Assembly: GCF_042477335.2 (NCBI RefSeq)
Contig: NC_091247.1
Span: forward strand, 6,842,501-6,906,500
From: Ovis canadensis
Lineage: Eukaryota; Chordata; Mammalia; Artiodactyla; Bovidae
Reading direction: 5' to 3'
DNA length: 64,000 nt
Shown here: one piece after another, positions 33,990-45,009 of the stretch
Layout of the letters: every line of letters begins with the position of its first letter
Position numbering within the stretch: the stretch's first letter is position 1
The notes under the pieces: model-generated
What the model was told of the DNA's origin: nothing
Databases searched by the model: none
What the model saw: only the letters and a program-made list of their open reading frames with translations
Made by a program: the position numbers and the translations under genes

Positions 33990-34930
33990 GGATCTGGCCT
34001 CCCCCAGCCGACAGCGCCCGTCCCGTCCATCGCGGACATATAGCCTCAGCGAGGGCGGCGGCGGCGGCGGCCACGCCAGCCGCTCGGGAGGCGGCGCCCA
34101 GCGCCCGCACCCCCGGAGGTCCCGCCGCGGCGCCTCCTTCCCAGGCCGGGGTCCGGCAGAGCCAGCCTCCCCGCTTCCGTCGCCGGTCCCGCGCTCGCCC
34201 CTTCCGTCCCACGAGCCTCTGGCCCCGCATCCCCGGCGCCCCGCCCGGCCGCGCGCCCGGGCCCCGGCCCCGCGCACTCACCGTCCTGCGGCGCCGCCTC
34301 GCTGCCGCTGCTGCCCCCGGACGGCTCGCGCGCCGCGCCCTCCCGCGCCTCGGCCCTGGGCGCGGGGCGCGCCGCCAGCCGCCCGGCCGCCGCCACCTCC
34401 TCCAGGTCCAGGAGGTGGCTGACCGTGAAGTTCTTGCGCGCCTGGGCGCAGTCGCCCGGCCCCAGCGCGGGCGGCGGCGGCGGCGGCCCCGGGCCTAGCG
34501 CCGGCTTGTCCGGGGCGAAGGCGGGGCCGGCCGCGCTGTCCATGCCCGCGGACCGCCCCGGGGTCGCCGGCGGCGGTGGTGGGCGCGGGTCCGAGGCGCG
34601 GGTGGCAGGCGCGGGTCGGAGCGAGCGCGCCCCGGCCGCCCCGCGCTCGGCCCCGCTCCCGGCCGCCTCCTGGCTCCGCGGCCCGCCCGGCGCTGACGTC
34701 GGGGGAAACCAACTTTCTTCCCTCCCCTTCTCTGCCGCCTCGCGCGCTCCCAAGTTGCTCCGACGCGAGCTCCTCCGGCCACACGCCCCTTCTTGAAGCA
34801 GACCTCGCCCCCTGCCTCTCCTCCTCCCCCTTCCCCTCGCCTCGCCCGCCCCCACCGCTCCGGCTGCGGGAGGGAGGGGGTCCCGCGCCCGGCCGGCTGG
34901 AGGCTGGGGGCGGGGAGGGGGGAGAAGAGA
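33990..34930 (-). promoter_or_regulatory. PRRX2: PRRX2 CpG-island promoter and 5'UTR
   Basis: A long, very GC- and CpG-rich block surrounds PRRX2 exon 1 and extends about 400 bases upstream of its ATG (to higher coordinates). No TATA box is obvious. A CRE-like TGACGTC lies at 34694-34700, about 150 bases upstream of the start codon. The transcription start cannot be fixed from sequence. Long open frames on both strands here, for example 34046-34963 on the minus strand, arise from lack of stops in GC-rich DNA and are not separate genes. Confidence 0.8.
34282..34543 (-). CDS. PRRX2: PRRX2 coding exon 1 (paired-related homeobox 2, N-terminal part)
   Basis: This exon encodes the first 87 residues of PRRX2, a nuclear homeodomain transcription factor of limb, craniofacial and other mesenchyme. 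The ATG is at 34543-34541 and the frame runs to a GTGAGT donor just after 34282, leaving one base of a split glycine codon. Seen in the protein: MDSAAG start, a proline run (LGPGPPPPPPALGPG, about residues 16-30), the Prrx-conserved block around NFTVSHLLDLEEV (residues 38-50), then an Ala/Arg/Ser-rich linker ending SGSEAAPQD. The N-terminal block and linker match mammalian PRRX2 closely. The homeodomain and C-terminal OAR tail come from later exons. No homeodomain-coding segment was found at lower coordinates, which fits the very long first intron known in mammals. Identity is confident; only a third of the protein is visible. Confidence 0.95.
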
Positions 34931-35914
34931 GGGGTGTCCTTCTTTCAGCGTCCCCACCCGCATTTGGAGGAATGGGAAAGTTCAGTGTTTGGGTATGTGT
35001 CTGTCTTTTTTCTTTTTTTAATCCCCCAACAAGTGTCTGGAGAGGTGACAGTGGAGGGATTAGCAGCCCCGCTTCCATTTACAGATTCCTCCGCAGGGAA
35101 CCGGGGGAGCGACGCTGGGGCAGACGGATTCCACGGCAGATCTGAAACCTCCCAACCCACCTTTACCCTCATGCACCCTAATGCTGCCGTCCCTGCCCAG
35201 ACGGAGGAGAGTCCTGGGTCCGCCTGGTTCACGCCACCTCGCACCAGGGTCTCTGCCCCAGAAGGCAGTACATCATCAACCCTCTAGGGGTGTAGCATCC
35301 CCCTAGCCCACCTCGGGGATAGTCCAGGCCCTCCCCAAGGAAAACCAAAGCAAGAGGAAGGAGGTTCCTCCCCCCTCCCCCTCCCCGTCCCGCCCCAGAA
35401 TTCCTAGTTTACACACGGAAGATGGATAGATAGCCAGACGACAGCCAGACTGACACATGGGTGACAGAGAGTGAGAGAGAGGCCTGCCTGGGTCTCTGCT
35501 CTTGTTTTGTTTTGCAAGGAAAGCACAGCTAAGATGCCCCCGGTGGTGAAGCGAGACTGTAAGCCGTCCAGATGCTGCTGGTCTTTCCCCAAAACTGCTC
35601 TTGGAGGCCTGGCCTTCCATTGTCCCCTCCACCACTGCAGAGCCATAACGTTTGAGCAAGAAAAATAATCCCACCAGGAGAAGACCTTCAGAAACTCCTT
35701 TCTGGGCTGCTGCAAAGGAAACCCAGCCGGCACTCACCCCTGAAAACCTGTAGAGGAGCAGCCAGGTTCTGCATGAGCCAGGATTTTTCCCAGAAAGGCA
35801 TCACCCCCAAGATGAGGCCATGTGTCCCCCACATTAGCCACAGCCATCCATAAGAGCACATGCAAGGGTAGGTTGAGGACCTGGAAATGATGAGAGATGA
35901 GCTTCTTCTTTTTT

Positions 35915-36040
35915 TCCAAATTTATTTTATTTTATTGGTCATGCCACAAAGCACATGGGATCTTGGTTCCCTTCCCAGGGCTAGAACCCTCACCCCCCGG
36001 CACTGAAAGTACAGAGTCTTAACCATTGGACAGCAAATTC
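35915..36040 (-). mobile_element. CHR-type SINE
   Basis: TTTATTGGTCATGCCACAAAG tail to TCTTAACCATTGGACAGC head. Confidence 0.75.
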
Positions 36041-36377
36041 TTCTTCTTTGGAAAGTTGCCCAGTGAGTGTCCAATGAGAAAGAGATCCAGGGGCTCCAGT
36101 GGTCCCCAGCGCTGCCCACATGTGAGTGGTTGAATGACTTTCTGAGGGACTGAGCAGGGCTGGGCGGTGACTGGACTCTAGGAACTGCCTGGAAGAACCT
36201 CTCCCCTGCTGGAGCACCCAGCAAGCGAAGGGTAGGGGGCGCTTATCCCGGGGAAAGCACAGCCAGCGTTCAGAGCAGCACTGGTGTCAGAGACCAGATG
36301 CCAGGCCCAGTCCATCACGCACTGCTGTGGGACCTCAAACATGTCCCCCACCCCCTCTGAGCCCCCCTCCTCCCTTG

Positions 36378-36592
36378 TGAAGTGAAGTGAAGTCACTCAG
36401 TCGTGTCTGACTGTGATCCTGTGGGCTGTAGCCTACCAGGCTCCTCTGCCCATGGGATTTTCCAAGCAAGAGTACTGAAGTGGGTTGCCATTTCCTTCTC
36501 CAGGGGATCTTCCCGATCCACGGATCGAACCCAGGTCTCCTGCATTGTAGGCAGACACTTCATCTGTCTGAGCCACTAGGGAAGTCCTCCCT
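36378..36592 (-). mobile_element. Bov-tA SINE
   Basis: Complete minus-strand copy ending GAGCCACTAGGGAAGTCC. Confidence 0.87.
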
Positions 36593-36714
36593 TGTAGAAG
36601 GGGTCTGATGTTGCACCTACAGCTTGGGCTCTATGGGCATTCCATCAGAGTGCAATCCTGGGCGTATGGCCTAGAGCACAGGACACTGTCAGCGTCAGCC
36701 TGCAGAGCTGGAAA

Positions 36715-36895
36715 GGGCCTGAACATCATCCGGGTTCAAATGCAGACCTTGCATTTCCCAGCTGTGAGCCTTGGCAGTCTATTAATACTTGCTTTTCAGT
36801 TGCCGCATCTGTAAGATGGACTCTTAGGAGGATTCAGTAGGTTGATATATATGGGGCACCTGGTACCTGGGGAGCAATCAGTTAGTGTTAACGGT
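36715..36895 (+). mobile_element. MIR
   Basis: CCCAGCTGTGAGCCTTGGCA and GTTGCCGCATCTGTAAGATG. Confidence 0.68.
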
Positions 36896-36907
36896 TACCA
36901 TTTTTAG

Positions 36908-37190
36908 GGAACAACCCTGGACGTCCACTGGTTAAGATTCCACTTGCCAATACAAGAGACACAGGTTCCATCCCTGGTCCTGGAAGATTCCACGTGCCAC
37001 GTGGCAACTAAGCTCGCGTGCCACCACTGCTGAACCCACGTGCCCTAGAGCCTGTGTTCCACAACCAGAGAAGCCTCTGCAAGAAGCCAGGGCACTGCAA
37101 TGAAGAGTAGCCCCTGCTCGCCGCAACTAGAGAGAAAGTGCAGCAAAAAAGACCCAGCGCAGCCAAAAGATAAATAAATAATATTTTTTT
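36908..37190 (+). mobile_element. CHR-type SINE, long form
   Basis: Head GGACGTCCACTGGTTAAGAT through CAGCCAAAAGATAAATAAAT. Confidence 0.8.
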
Positions 37191-37239
37191 AAGATTAAAA
37201 AAAAAAAAGCATTTATTCCAAGAAGTCATGGAAGGCAGT

Positions 37240-37400
37240 GATGGCAAACTCAAGCTTTAGGGCTAAGGAGACACCAGTTTGAATCTGCGCATTGCCATTT
37301 GCTAGCTGTGTAGCCTTGAAGAGGTCACTTGCTGGTCCTCCCTGACTGTAATCTGTCATCTGTGTGATAAAGGGACGAATTTGAAAGGATTCTTGTGAAT
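37240..37400 (+). mobile_element. MIR
   Basis: GCTAGCTGTGTAGCCTTGAA and CTGTCATCTGTGTGATAAAG. Confidence 0.65.
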
Positions 37401-37929
37401 TGGCGTTCTTCACGTTGTTGTTATGAGGGTGCGAATTCCCCTGGTGGGTCCTAAGGCTGGTGGCTGGGGTGGTACAAGGATGGCAGAGTAGGGCAAGTGG
37501 CATTGACTGCTATTGTATAGCTCAGCACTTGAGCAAGAGCTCCAGGCCTGAGGCAGCCTGGAATGCACCCCAGGAAACTCCAGTTAACCTGGGAAGGATG
37601 GAACTCATTACCCGAAAGGGATACAGCTAAAAGATAAATGACTCCCATGGTGATTTAGACAAATCCTGTGATGCTAACCCAGAGTGGGCAATGAAGGGAG
37701 AATAAGATCCCAGTTTGGAACGTCTCTGTTCAGCGAGTGGTTATTGAAGCAGGCCCTGCTCTAAGCAGGGGGGAAGGGGAGGAGGGGGAAGGAGCCGAGA
37801 GAGCCCCTGCTCTGTGGTGAGAAGCTTATCCTTGGTTGGCAGCTCTGTTCGAGACTGGCTTCCGAGTCTGAGCATGAGTAAAAATGCATATTTGCCCCAG
37901 TCTTGAAAGCTTGCATGCTTTTAAAAAAG

Positions 37930-38420
37930 TTAACTTCTCTTAGTACAGAAGTGGCATGCTTATTGCAGAGATTTTAGAATACACGAATAAAATTAAGACA
38001 ATAAAAGCACATATATCCCACTCCTAGAGATTTCTGAGACACAATAGATTTTATATACATATATATATAAAGTTGGTTTAATGAAAGAGATTGATGATAA
38101 TCTTCCTATTTATTCAGTATTGAATTGAAGACTGAGAAGAAGCTATATGACAAGAAAAAGGCGTGAGCTGAAAATAAAGAGTATATCTTTCTAGCTTTTA
38201 TCAATATTCTAGATTGATGGAGAGAATAGTTAAATACGTTATAAAAGTCAAATTATGTTGTGCTTTTTAATAGCTTGCATTATGTCATTAGTCTTGTCCA
38301 CTATTATTTTTATTGAAAATCTAGTGATATATTATTCCCTATTGCTGTACATCAGTCCCTATTACTATACATCCATAGTTACTTTCTTGATCATAAATAC
38401 CTAGAAATAGGATATCTGGA
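37930..38420. mobile_element. Old AT-rich L1-derived sequence
   Basis: TAGAATACACGAATAAAATT and TATTATTCCCTATTGCTGTAC look like decayed L1. Orientation is not certain. Confidence 0.45.
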
Positions 38421-38424
38421 TGTG

Positions 38425-39085
38425 GTAGGCAGATAGTAACCTCCCAAAGATATTGACATAATCCCTGGAAATTGTGGATATGGCAAAGCAAAATTAAAAC
38501 AGCAGATGGAATTAAGTGTTCCTATCAAGCGACCTTAAAACAGGGAGAATGTTTTGGACCATCTGAATGGGTCCTTTAAAGTGGAAGAGAGAGACAGGAG
38601 AGTCATTGCTGGAGTGATGCAATGTGAGAAACGGCTGGGCAGTGCTGGCTTTGAAGGTAGAAGAAGGCGGCCACTGACTAAGGAACACAGACAGCCTCTA
38701 CACTGGAAAAGGCAAGGAGACAGAACTTCCCTGGAGCCTCCAGAAGGAAATGCAGCCCTGCAGGACGTGGATTTTAGCCCAGGACTTCTGTTTTCTGAGA
38801 AAGACTGAAGGCAAAAGGAGAAGGGCATGGCAGAGGATGTGACGGTTAGATGGCATCACTGACTTAATGGACATAGATCTGAGCAAACTCCTGAAGATGC
38901 TGGAGGACAGAGGAGCCTGGCATGCTGCAGCCCATGAGGTTGTAAAGAGTCCAATGCACAGAGTAGCGACTGGACAACAACAACATCTATTCTCTGAAAA
39001 GGTTAACATATTGCCTTTGTATTGTTTTAAAACACTAGGCTTGTGATCATTTGTTACAGCAGCAAACGGACAGCTAAGGCACTGA
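38425..39085 (+). mobile_element. Ancient interspersed repeat, split by a BovB fragment
   Basis: AAAGATATTGACATAATCCC to GTGATCATTTGTTACAGCAG is a familiar mammalian old repeat whose family I cannot name with certainty. It is broken at 38806-38985 by a BovB 3' fragment (GACTGAAGGCAAAAGGAGAA). Confidence 0.6.
38806..38985 (+). mobile_element. BovB 3' fragment
   Basis: GATGTGACGGTTAGATGGCA and CTTAATGGACATAGATCTGA are diverged BovB 3' sequence. Confidence 0.75.
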
Positions 39086-39117
39086 GTCACAGATACTGAC
39101 CAAAGACTTTAAGACTT

Positions 39118-39190
39118 TTGATAATATTGCTTCATAGCCTCCAAAAAGCTTGTATCAATTTCTACCCCTGAAGAACACAGCACCACTTCA
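39118..39190. mobile_element. Decayed L1 fragment
   Basis: CTCCAAAAAGCTTGTATCAA resembles an old L1 segment; short and weak. Confidence 0.35.
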
Positions 39191-39629
39191 GTTATTTTAG
39201 TATATATAGTTATTTTCTCTACTGATGGCACAAGTCTCCATGGTTTTATTTAGCGTGAATAAAACGTGCCCAAGAGCTGTCCATTCACTTTCTTTGCTGC
39301 ACAGCCTCTTCTTGGGATGGGGGACTCTGATGGCCGGCTGCTCTTCCAAGATATCTTTGTAGCTGTTAAGGAAACAGCGTGGACACTCTCAGCACACTTA
39401 GATCTGTTGCACATCAGCAACCTTGTTACTTCCAGCTTCTTGATGCCACAGATCAGGAGCTTCAGGAAGCCACTGGACAGCCTGTACTCGCTTCCTTGTT
39501 GCTCCCATGACCTCTGCTGGGCATGGAGAACAGGCCCTTGAATCTTCTCTGTATCCCATTGTGAATGCCTCTGAGTTCCTGCCCAACTCCTCCTCTTGTC
39601 AAACTGCCGACAGACCAGGAAGAAGGATG

Positions 39630-39652
39630 ATGATGATAATAATAATAATAAC
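39630..39652. repeat. (GAT/AAT)n short tandem repeat
   Basis: GATGATGATGATAATAATAATAA. Confidence 0.9.
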
Positions 39653-39654
39653 CT

Positions 39655-39912
39655 GGACTTCCCTGGTGGCCCAGTGGTTAAGAACCTGTCTGCCAGTTCA
39701 AGGGGCATGGGTTCCACCCATGGTTCGAGAAGATTCCACATGCTGTGGGGCAACTAAGCCCGTGGGCCACAATTACTGAAGCCCACACCCTAGAGCCCAG
39801 GCTCTGCAACAAGAGAAGCATCGCAATGAGGAGTCCGAGCACCACAACTGTAGAGTAGCCCCTGCTCGCTGCAACTAGAGAAAGCCCAGGCATAGCCCTA
39901 AACAAATAAAAC
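39655..39912 (+). mobile_element. CHR-type SINE, long form
   Basis: GGACTTCCCTGGTGGCCCAG through AACAAATAAAACAATAG. Confidence 0.83.
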
Positions 39913-39967
39913 AATAGTAACAACTTACTTTTAAGTTTAAAAGACATTTTCTTCTTTTAATATGTAT

Positions 39968-40195
39968 GTTGTTGTTGTTTTTCAGTCGCCCAGTCATGTC
40001 TGACTCTTTGCGACCCCATGGACTGCAGCATGCCAGGCCTCCCTGTCTGTCCCTTACCACCTCCCAGAATTTGCCCAAGTTCATGTTCATTGCATCGGTG
40101 ATGCCTTCCAGCCATCTCATCCTCTGACACCCTCTTCTCCTTCTGCCCTTGATCTTTCCCAGCATCAGGGACTTTTCCCGTGAGTTGTCTGCTTG
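39968..40195 (-). mobile_element. BovB/Bov-A 3' fragment
   Basis: Starts with (GTT)n and TTTTCAGTCGCCCAGTCATG, the BovB 3' end read in reverse. Confidence 0.82.
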
Positions 40196-40196
40196 C

Positions 40197-41258
40197 ATCA
40201 GTTCAGTTCAGTTCAGTTGCTCAGTCGTGTCCGACTCTTTGCGACCCCATGAATCGCAGCACGCCAGGCCTCCCTGTCCATCACCAACTCCTGGAGTTCA
40301 CCCAAACTCACATCCATCGAGTCGGTGATGCCATCCAGCCATCGTATCCTCTGTTGTTCCCTTCTTCTCCTGCCCCCAATCCCTCCCAGCATCAGAGTCT
40401 TTTCCAATGAATCAACTCTTTGCATGAGGTGGTCAAAGTATTGGAGTTTCAGCTTTAGCATCAGTCCTTCCAGAGAACACCCAGGACTGATCTCCTTCAG
40501 AATGGACTGGATCTCTTTGCAGTCCAAGGGACTCTCAAGAGTCTTCTCCAACACCACAGTTCAAAAGCACCCATTCTTCAGCGCTCAGCTTTCTTTACAG
40601 GCCAACTTTCACATCCATACATGACCACTGGAAAAACCATAGCCTTGATTAGACGGGCCTTTTTTGGTAAAATAATCTCTCTGCTTTTCAATATGCTATC
40701 TAGGTTGGTCATAGCTTTTCTTCCAAGGAATAAATGTCGTTTAATTTCATGGCTGTAATCACCATCTGCAGTGATTTTGGAGCCCCTCAAAATAAAGTCT
40801 GACACTGTTTCCACTGTTTCCCCATCTATTCGCCATGAGGTAATGGGACCTGATGCCATGATCTTAGTTTTCTGAATATTGAACTTTAAGCCAACTTTGT
40901 CACTCTCCTCTTTCACTTTCATCAAGAGGGTTTTGAGTTCCTCTTCACTTTCTGCCATAAGGGTGGTGTCATCTGCATATCTGAGGTTATTGATATTTCT
41001 CCCGGCAATCTTGATTCCAGCTTGTGCTTCTTCCAGCCCAGTGTTTCTCATGATGTACTCTGCATGTAAGTTAAATAAGCAGGGTGACAATATACAGCCT
41101 TGACATACTCCTTTTCCTATTTGGAACCAGTCTGTTGTTCCATGTCCAGTTCTAACTGTTGCTTCCTGACCTGCATACAGATTTCTCAAGAGGCAGGGCA
41201 GGTGGTCTGGTATTCCCATCTCTTTCAGAATTTTCCACGGTTTATTGCGATCCACACA
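40197..41258 (-). mobile_element. BovB, 5'-truncated, RT region open
   Basis: About 1.06 kb. The minus-strand frame 41255-40578 stays open for 225 codons and covers the end of the reverse transcriptase with RYADDTT and GSKITADGD blocks. It is 5' truncated before the palm domain and cannot be functional. Confidence 0.9.
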
Positions 41259-41530
41259 GTTTGCATCAAGTGACCAAAATACTGGAGCTTCAGCTTCAGC
41301 ATCAGTCCTTCCAGTGAATATTCAGGGTTGATCTCCCTTAAGGTTGGCAGGTTTGATCTCCTGGCTGCCCAAGGGAGTTTCAGGAGTCTTCTCCAGCACC
41401 ACAGTTCGAAGGCATCAATTCTTTGGTGTTATGCATTCTTTAAGGTTCAGCTCTCACAGCCGTATGTTACCACTGGGAAGACCATAGCCTTGACAATACG
41501 AACCTTTGTCGGCAGAGTAATGTCTCTGCT
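41259..41530 (-). mobile_element. BovB 3' fragment
   Basis: A second, separate BovB piece (AATACTGGAGCTTCAGCTTC) directly next to the preceding one. Confidence 0.8.
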
Positions 41531-41559
41531 CAAATTAATCACTGAATGGGAATATTTAA

Positions 41560-41668
41560 TGGCTACTCTTTTTTATTTTTTAATTCAGTTTTATTTTATA
41601 TTGGAGTATAATTCATTTACATTGTTGTGTTAGTATCAGATATGTAGCAAAGTGATTCAGTTATACAT
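41560..41668 (-). mobile_element. L1 3'-end fragment
   Basis: TATTGGAGTATAATTCATTT and AAAGTGATTCAGTTATACAT are the L1 3' end read in reverse. Confidence 0.65.
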
Positions 41669-41671
41669 ATC

Positions 41672-42165
41672 AGCTCAGTTCATTCAGTCGTGTCGGACTC
41701 TTTGTGACCCCATAGACTGCAGCACACCAGGCCTCCCCGTCCATCACCAATTCCCCCGCTTGCTCATACTCATGTCCATCGAGTCAGTGAAGCCATCCAA
41801 CCATCTCATCCTCTGTCGTCCCCTTCTCCTCCTGCCCTCAGTCTTTCCCAGCAGCAGGGTCTTTTCCAGTGAGTCAGTTCTTTCCATCAGGTGGCCAAAG
41901 TATTGGAGTTTCAGCTTCAGCATCAGTCCTTCCAATGAATATTCAGGACTGATTTCCTTGAGGATTGATTGGTTTGATCTCCTGGCAATCCAAGGGATTC
42001 TCGAGAGTCTTCTCCAACATCACAGTTCAAAAGCATTCATTCTTTGGCGCTCAGCTTTGTTAATAGTCCAACTCTCACATCCATACATGACTACCGGAAA
42101 AACCAGAGCTTTGGGTAGACAGACCTTTGTTGGCAAAGAAACGTCTTTGCTTTTTCAGATTCTTT
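41672..42165 (-). mobile_element. BovB 3' fragment
   Basis: From CAGCTCAGTTCATTCAGTCG to TTTGTTGGCAAAGAAACGTC; about 495 bases. Confidence 0.88.
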
Positions 42166-43299
42166 TCTCATAGAGGTTATTAGTTTAACGGCTACTTGTA
42201 TTTATTTGCAAAATGTCTGATTATATTCACTACTCATTTTTCTTATGGAATTGGTTCTGTTTCTATAATTGGGCCTTTCTTTCATTGTAACAACCTCTGC
42301 AGGACACTTGACTGTCAATCACTAAAGGACTAAGCCCATTTCACAGATGAAACAGAGACCAAGGACGACATGGCATCCTGCAGCTTTTCTGTTCCCCTGC
42401 AGCCACAAACCCAAGAGCCTCTTCTGAAGGAGACAGTTCAGCAGGGACAGCACACAGAGGCTCGCGGACCAAGCTGTGTTCACTGCTGCTCGTCTGGGGA
42501 ATCGTAAACACCACAGGCTGATGTGCCTCAGATGTGACCAGGCGTGACCGTGGCAGATCACAGGACTCTGTAAATATTGTGTCAGGTTGCTCTCACAGCG
42601 GGTCTCCCTGCTCACCCCAGACCCCGGTGCACCCTCTGGGAAGTGGAGCCGAGCCCAAACGGGGCAGCACATCTGGTCCCCTCCCTCAGCTCACCGCCCA
42701 GACTTTTCCCAGCCTCAGTTGCTTCCCAAGGACCCTCCACACCAGGAAATCCTACTGAAGTGACTGGTTCTCAGTTCTTGGCAAGGGATGAAATATTATA
42801 TCCCTTTGAAAAATGTTTCTGCTCTACCTGCAAGTCCAAAGATAGGTATGTCCTCCAGATAGAGGGGACTCGTTACTCACCGAGCCTTCCTGTAAGCCCA
42901 GAGACGTATTGAACTGCATCGTCTAAAGCACCGTCACAACAACCATGAGGGGAGGGGGACGGACACTTGGACAGCTTGAGCTCTGTCTCCTGGTAAGCTT
43001 GTCAGGCTTCTAACCATCACGACAAGTTGTCCCATAGAGAATTTAGGGCTAATAAGTCACTTGTTTCTCTTGAAGCATTATGCTCCCTCCTTAAAAAATA
43101 AAGACCAAGGAATGCGATCTGTATAACCCATTGCATTTCCCTTCTTGCCCTGGCTACCAGGAATCCCAGATAATGTTAAGACATAATCACAGTAACTCTC
43201 TGTCCAGGAGGCAAGTCCGTGTATTAACTTCTCTTTTCCTCTCCTTTCACGTGACTTTTCATTTTCCTGTGTTTGTTTTAAATCTTTCTGATGCAGTGG

Positions 43300-43500
43300 C
43301 CCCTGTGTTCGACATTTTCCAGCTGCATGACGTTCACTGGGTCACCTAACCTCTTGGCCTTTTAGTTTCTTCACCTGTAAGATGGAGGTAACAATGAGAC
43401 CTATCTCACAGGGCTGTTGTGAGAATCAAATGAAATGATCTGTGTAAGAGTTGAGTAAAAAGCCTAGCATGAACCTGGCAAGTGGAAAATAGTCAATAAA
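43300..43500 (+). mobile_element. MIR
   Basis: TTAGTTTCTTCACCTGTAAG, CACAGGGCTGTTGTGAGAAT, a clear MIR right half. Confidence 0.78.
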
Positions 43501-43532
43501 CAGCACCGATGGGTGTAGTAACAGGCTTTGGG

Positions 43533-43697
43533 AGGCTTCCCTAGTGGTCCAGTGGTTAAAACTTCATTTTCCAATACAGGGGGCTCAGGTTTGATCCCTG
43601 GTCCAGGGACTAAGAGCCCATGTGCCTCGTGGCCCAAAGACCGAAACCAAAACATAAAACAGAAGCAATATTATAACAAATTCAATAAAGGCTTTAA
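43533..43697 (+). mobile_element. CHR-type SINE
   Basis: GGCTTCCCTAGTGGTCCAGT to an A-rich end. Confidence 0.8.
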
Positions 43698-43739
43698 AAA
43701 AAAAAAAGGCTTTGATAAAGTCAAGAGAGCACAGAGAAC

Positions 43740-43960
43740 CTGTCCTAAATGGGAAGACTTGGCTGGATATGAGGCTGGCCTGCTGTGTGTCTGCTGTGGA
43801 CCTGCTGTGTGACTCTGGGCTGCGTGCTTTCCTCTCTGAGCCTTGGCGTCCCGTCTGTAAACTGCCTGCGCTATCCTTTACACCACCGTGTCTGCAGAGC
43901 CTGCACGGAAAAAGAAAGGAGAAGTGATGCAGGCCCTGACCCAGCACACAGTAGGGCTCC
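43740..43960 (+). mobile_element. MIR-like fragment
   Basis: TGTGTGACTCTGGGCTGCG and GCGTCCCGTCTGTAAACTGC. Confidence 0.55.
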
Positions 43961-44338
43961 ATGAAGGGTCATTTTGAAAGAGAATGGGTTGAATGGCTGA
44001 TCTCTACTGCCCAGGACACACCTGGCTGGCGGGATGCACTAGGTCTAGGCCACGCTACAATGGCATTCAGGCAGTTCTGGGGACCCAAGGACCCGCCCAG
44101 GGCTGGGACAGGCCCAGATCTGGGTCTCAGGCCAAATGACAGGCTCCTATTAAGAATCTGCTGTGTGCAGGGCTCCCGGTGGGCATGGCATGGTGCCCAG
44201 GTTACTTACACTCTGGACCTGCGACAACCCCTCTTAGCTGACCTTGGGGTGGGGCTCACGGGCTTCATAGGACCAATGTGAAATGGTCCTGAACAACTCA
44301 TTCCACAACGATTTACTGAGCACCTACTGTATACAGAG

Positions 44339-44535
44339 GGCTTCCTGGGTGGTGCCAGTGGTAAAGAACCCACCTGCCAGTGCAGGAGATGTAAGATCCC
44401 TGGGTGGGGAAGGTCCCCTGGAGGAGGGCATGGCAACCTACTCCGGTATTCTTGCCTGGAGAATCCCCATGGACTGGTGGATCCATAGGGTTGCAAAGAG
44501 TCAGACATAACTGAAGTCACTGGGCATGCACTCAC
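44339..44535 (+). mobile_element. Bov-tA SINE
   Basis: Complete plus-strand copy (GGCTTCCTGGGTGGTGCCAG). Confidence 0.86.
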
Positions 44536-45009
44536 GCACTGAATACTGGCATTTTGGAGAAGCACGAAGCCACAGGGGGACACTCAAGTCTTCCAAGCTG
44601 TGGGCTTCAGGCTCTGGGGACCCATGCGACTCCCAGGTTGAGCCTTGCTGGAGAAGTCCTTTCTGTTATAGGTGGACAAACTGAGTCTTGGAGGGGAAAG
44701 GCACCCCCTCCAGCCAGTGATCTATCCCACCCCCTCCAGCCCTGGCTTCCCCAGGAATCCAGGGAAGGATGCAGGGCGAGGGGCATGGGCCTAGCTAGGC
44801 CCAAGGCACCCCCAGCCTCCACAAAGGCTTCCGGAGCCCTCAGGCCCTGCCCTGGCTCCCTCGCGGGCCCGCCAACATCTTGCTGTGATTACTCTGCGGT
44901 GAGCAGAGTGGAGCTGCTCGAGGCCCTTCGCCCGCACTCAGCATGGGGGCGGGGGCCACAGTGGCGGAGGATAAGGTGGGGCTGAAAGACAGGGCTGGGG
45001 CGGTCAGCT

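Larger units (their letters stand above)
1..34281 (-). other. PRRX2: PRRX2 intron 1 (partial)
   Basis: Everything from the exon 1 donor down to position 1 is inferred to be PRRX2 intron 1, because no other coding exon is recognisable and the homeobox exons are absent. Besides the separately listed repeats, stretches of more than 300 bases with nothing recognisable are about 370-1,690, 2,650-4,100, 15,100-15,400, 16,900-17,270, 17,500-18,240, 18,430-19,300, 20,510-21,160, 23,310-23,930, 24,790-25,560, 25,780-27,290, 28,090-28,700, 28,850-29,750 and 32,140-33,990. These are unique-looking, moderately GC-rich DNA without convincing exons. Confidence 0.75.

Noticed and set aside
34046-34963. 305-codon minus-strand frame containing PRRX2 exon 1
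   Set aside because: The frame merely extends PRRX2 exon 1 upstream into promoter/5'UTR and downstream past the splice donor. Only 34543-34282 is supported as coding.
34278-35078. 266-codon minus-strand frame overlapping PRRX2
   Set aside because: A different frame of the same GC-rich promoter; low-complexity Gly/Arg/Ala sequence without homology.
44554-44985. 143-codon plus-strand frame just before the AT-rich element
   Set aside because: Moderate GC-driven frame without domain, splice signals or recognisable similarity.
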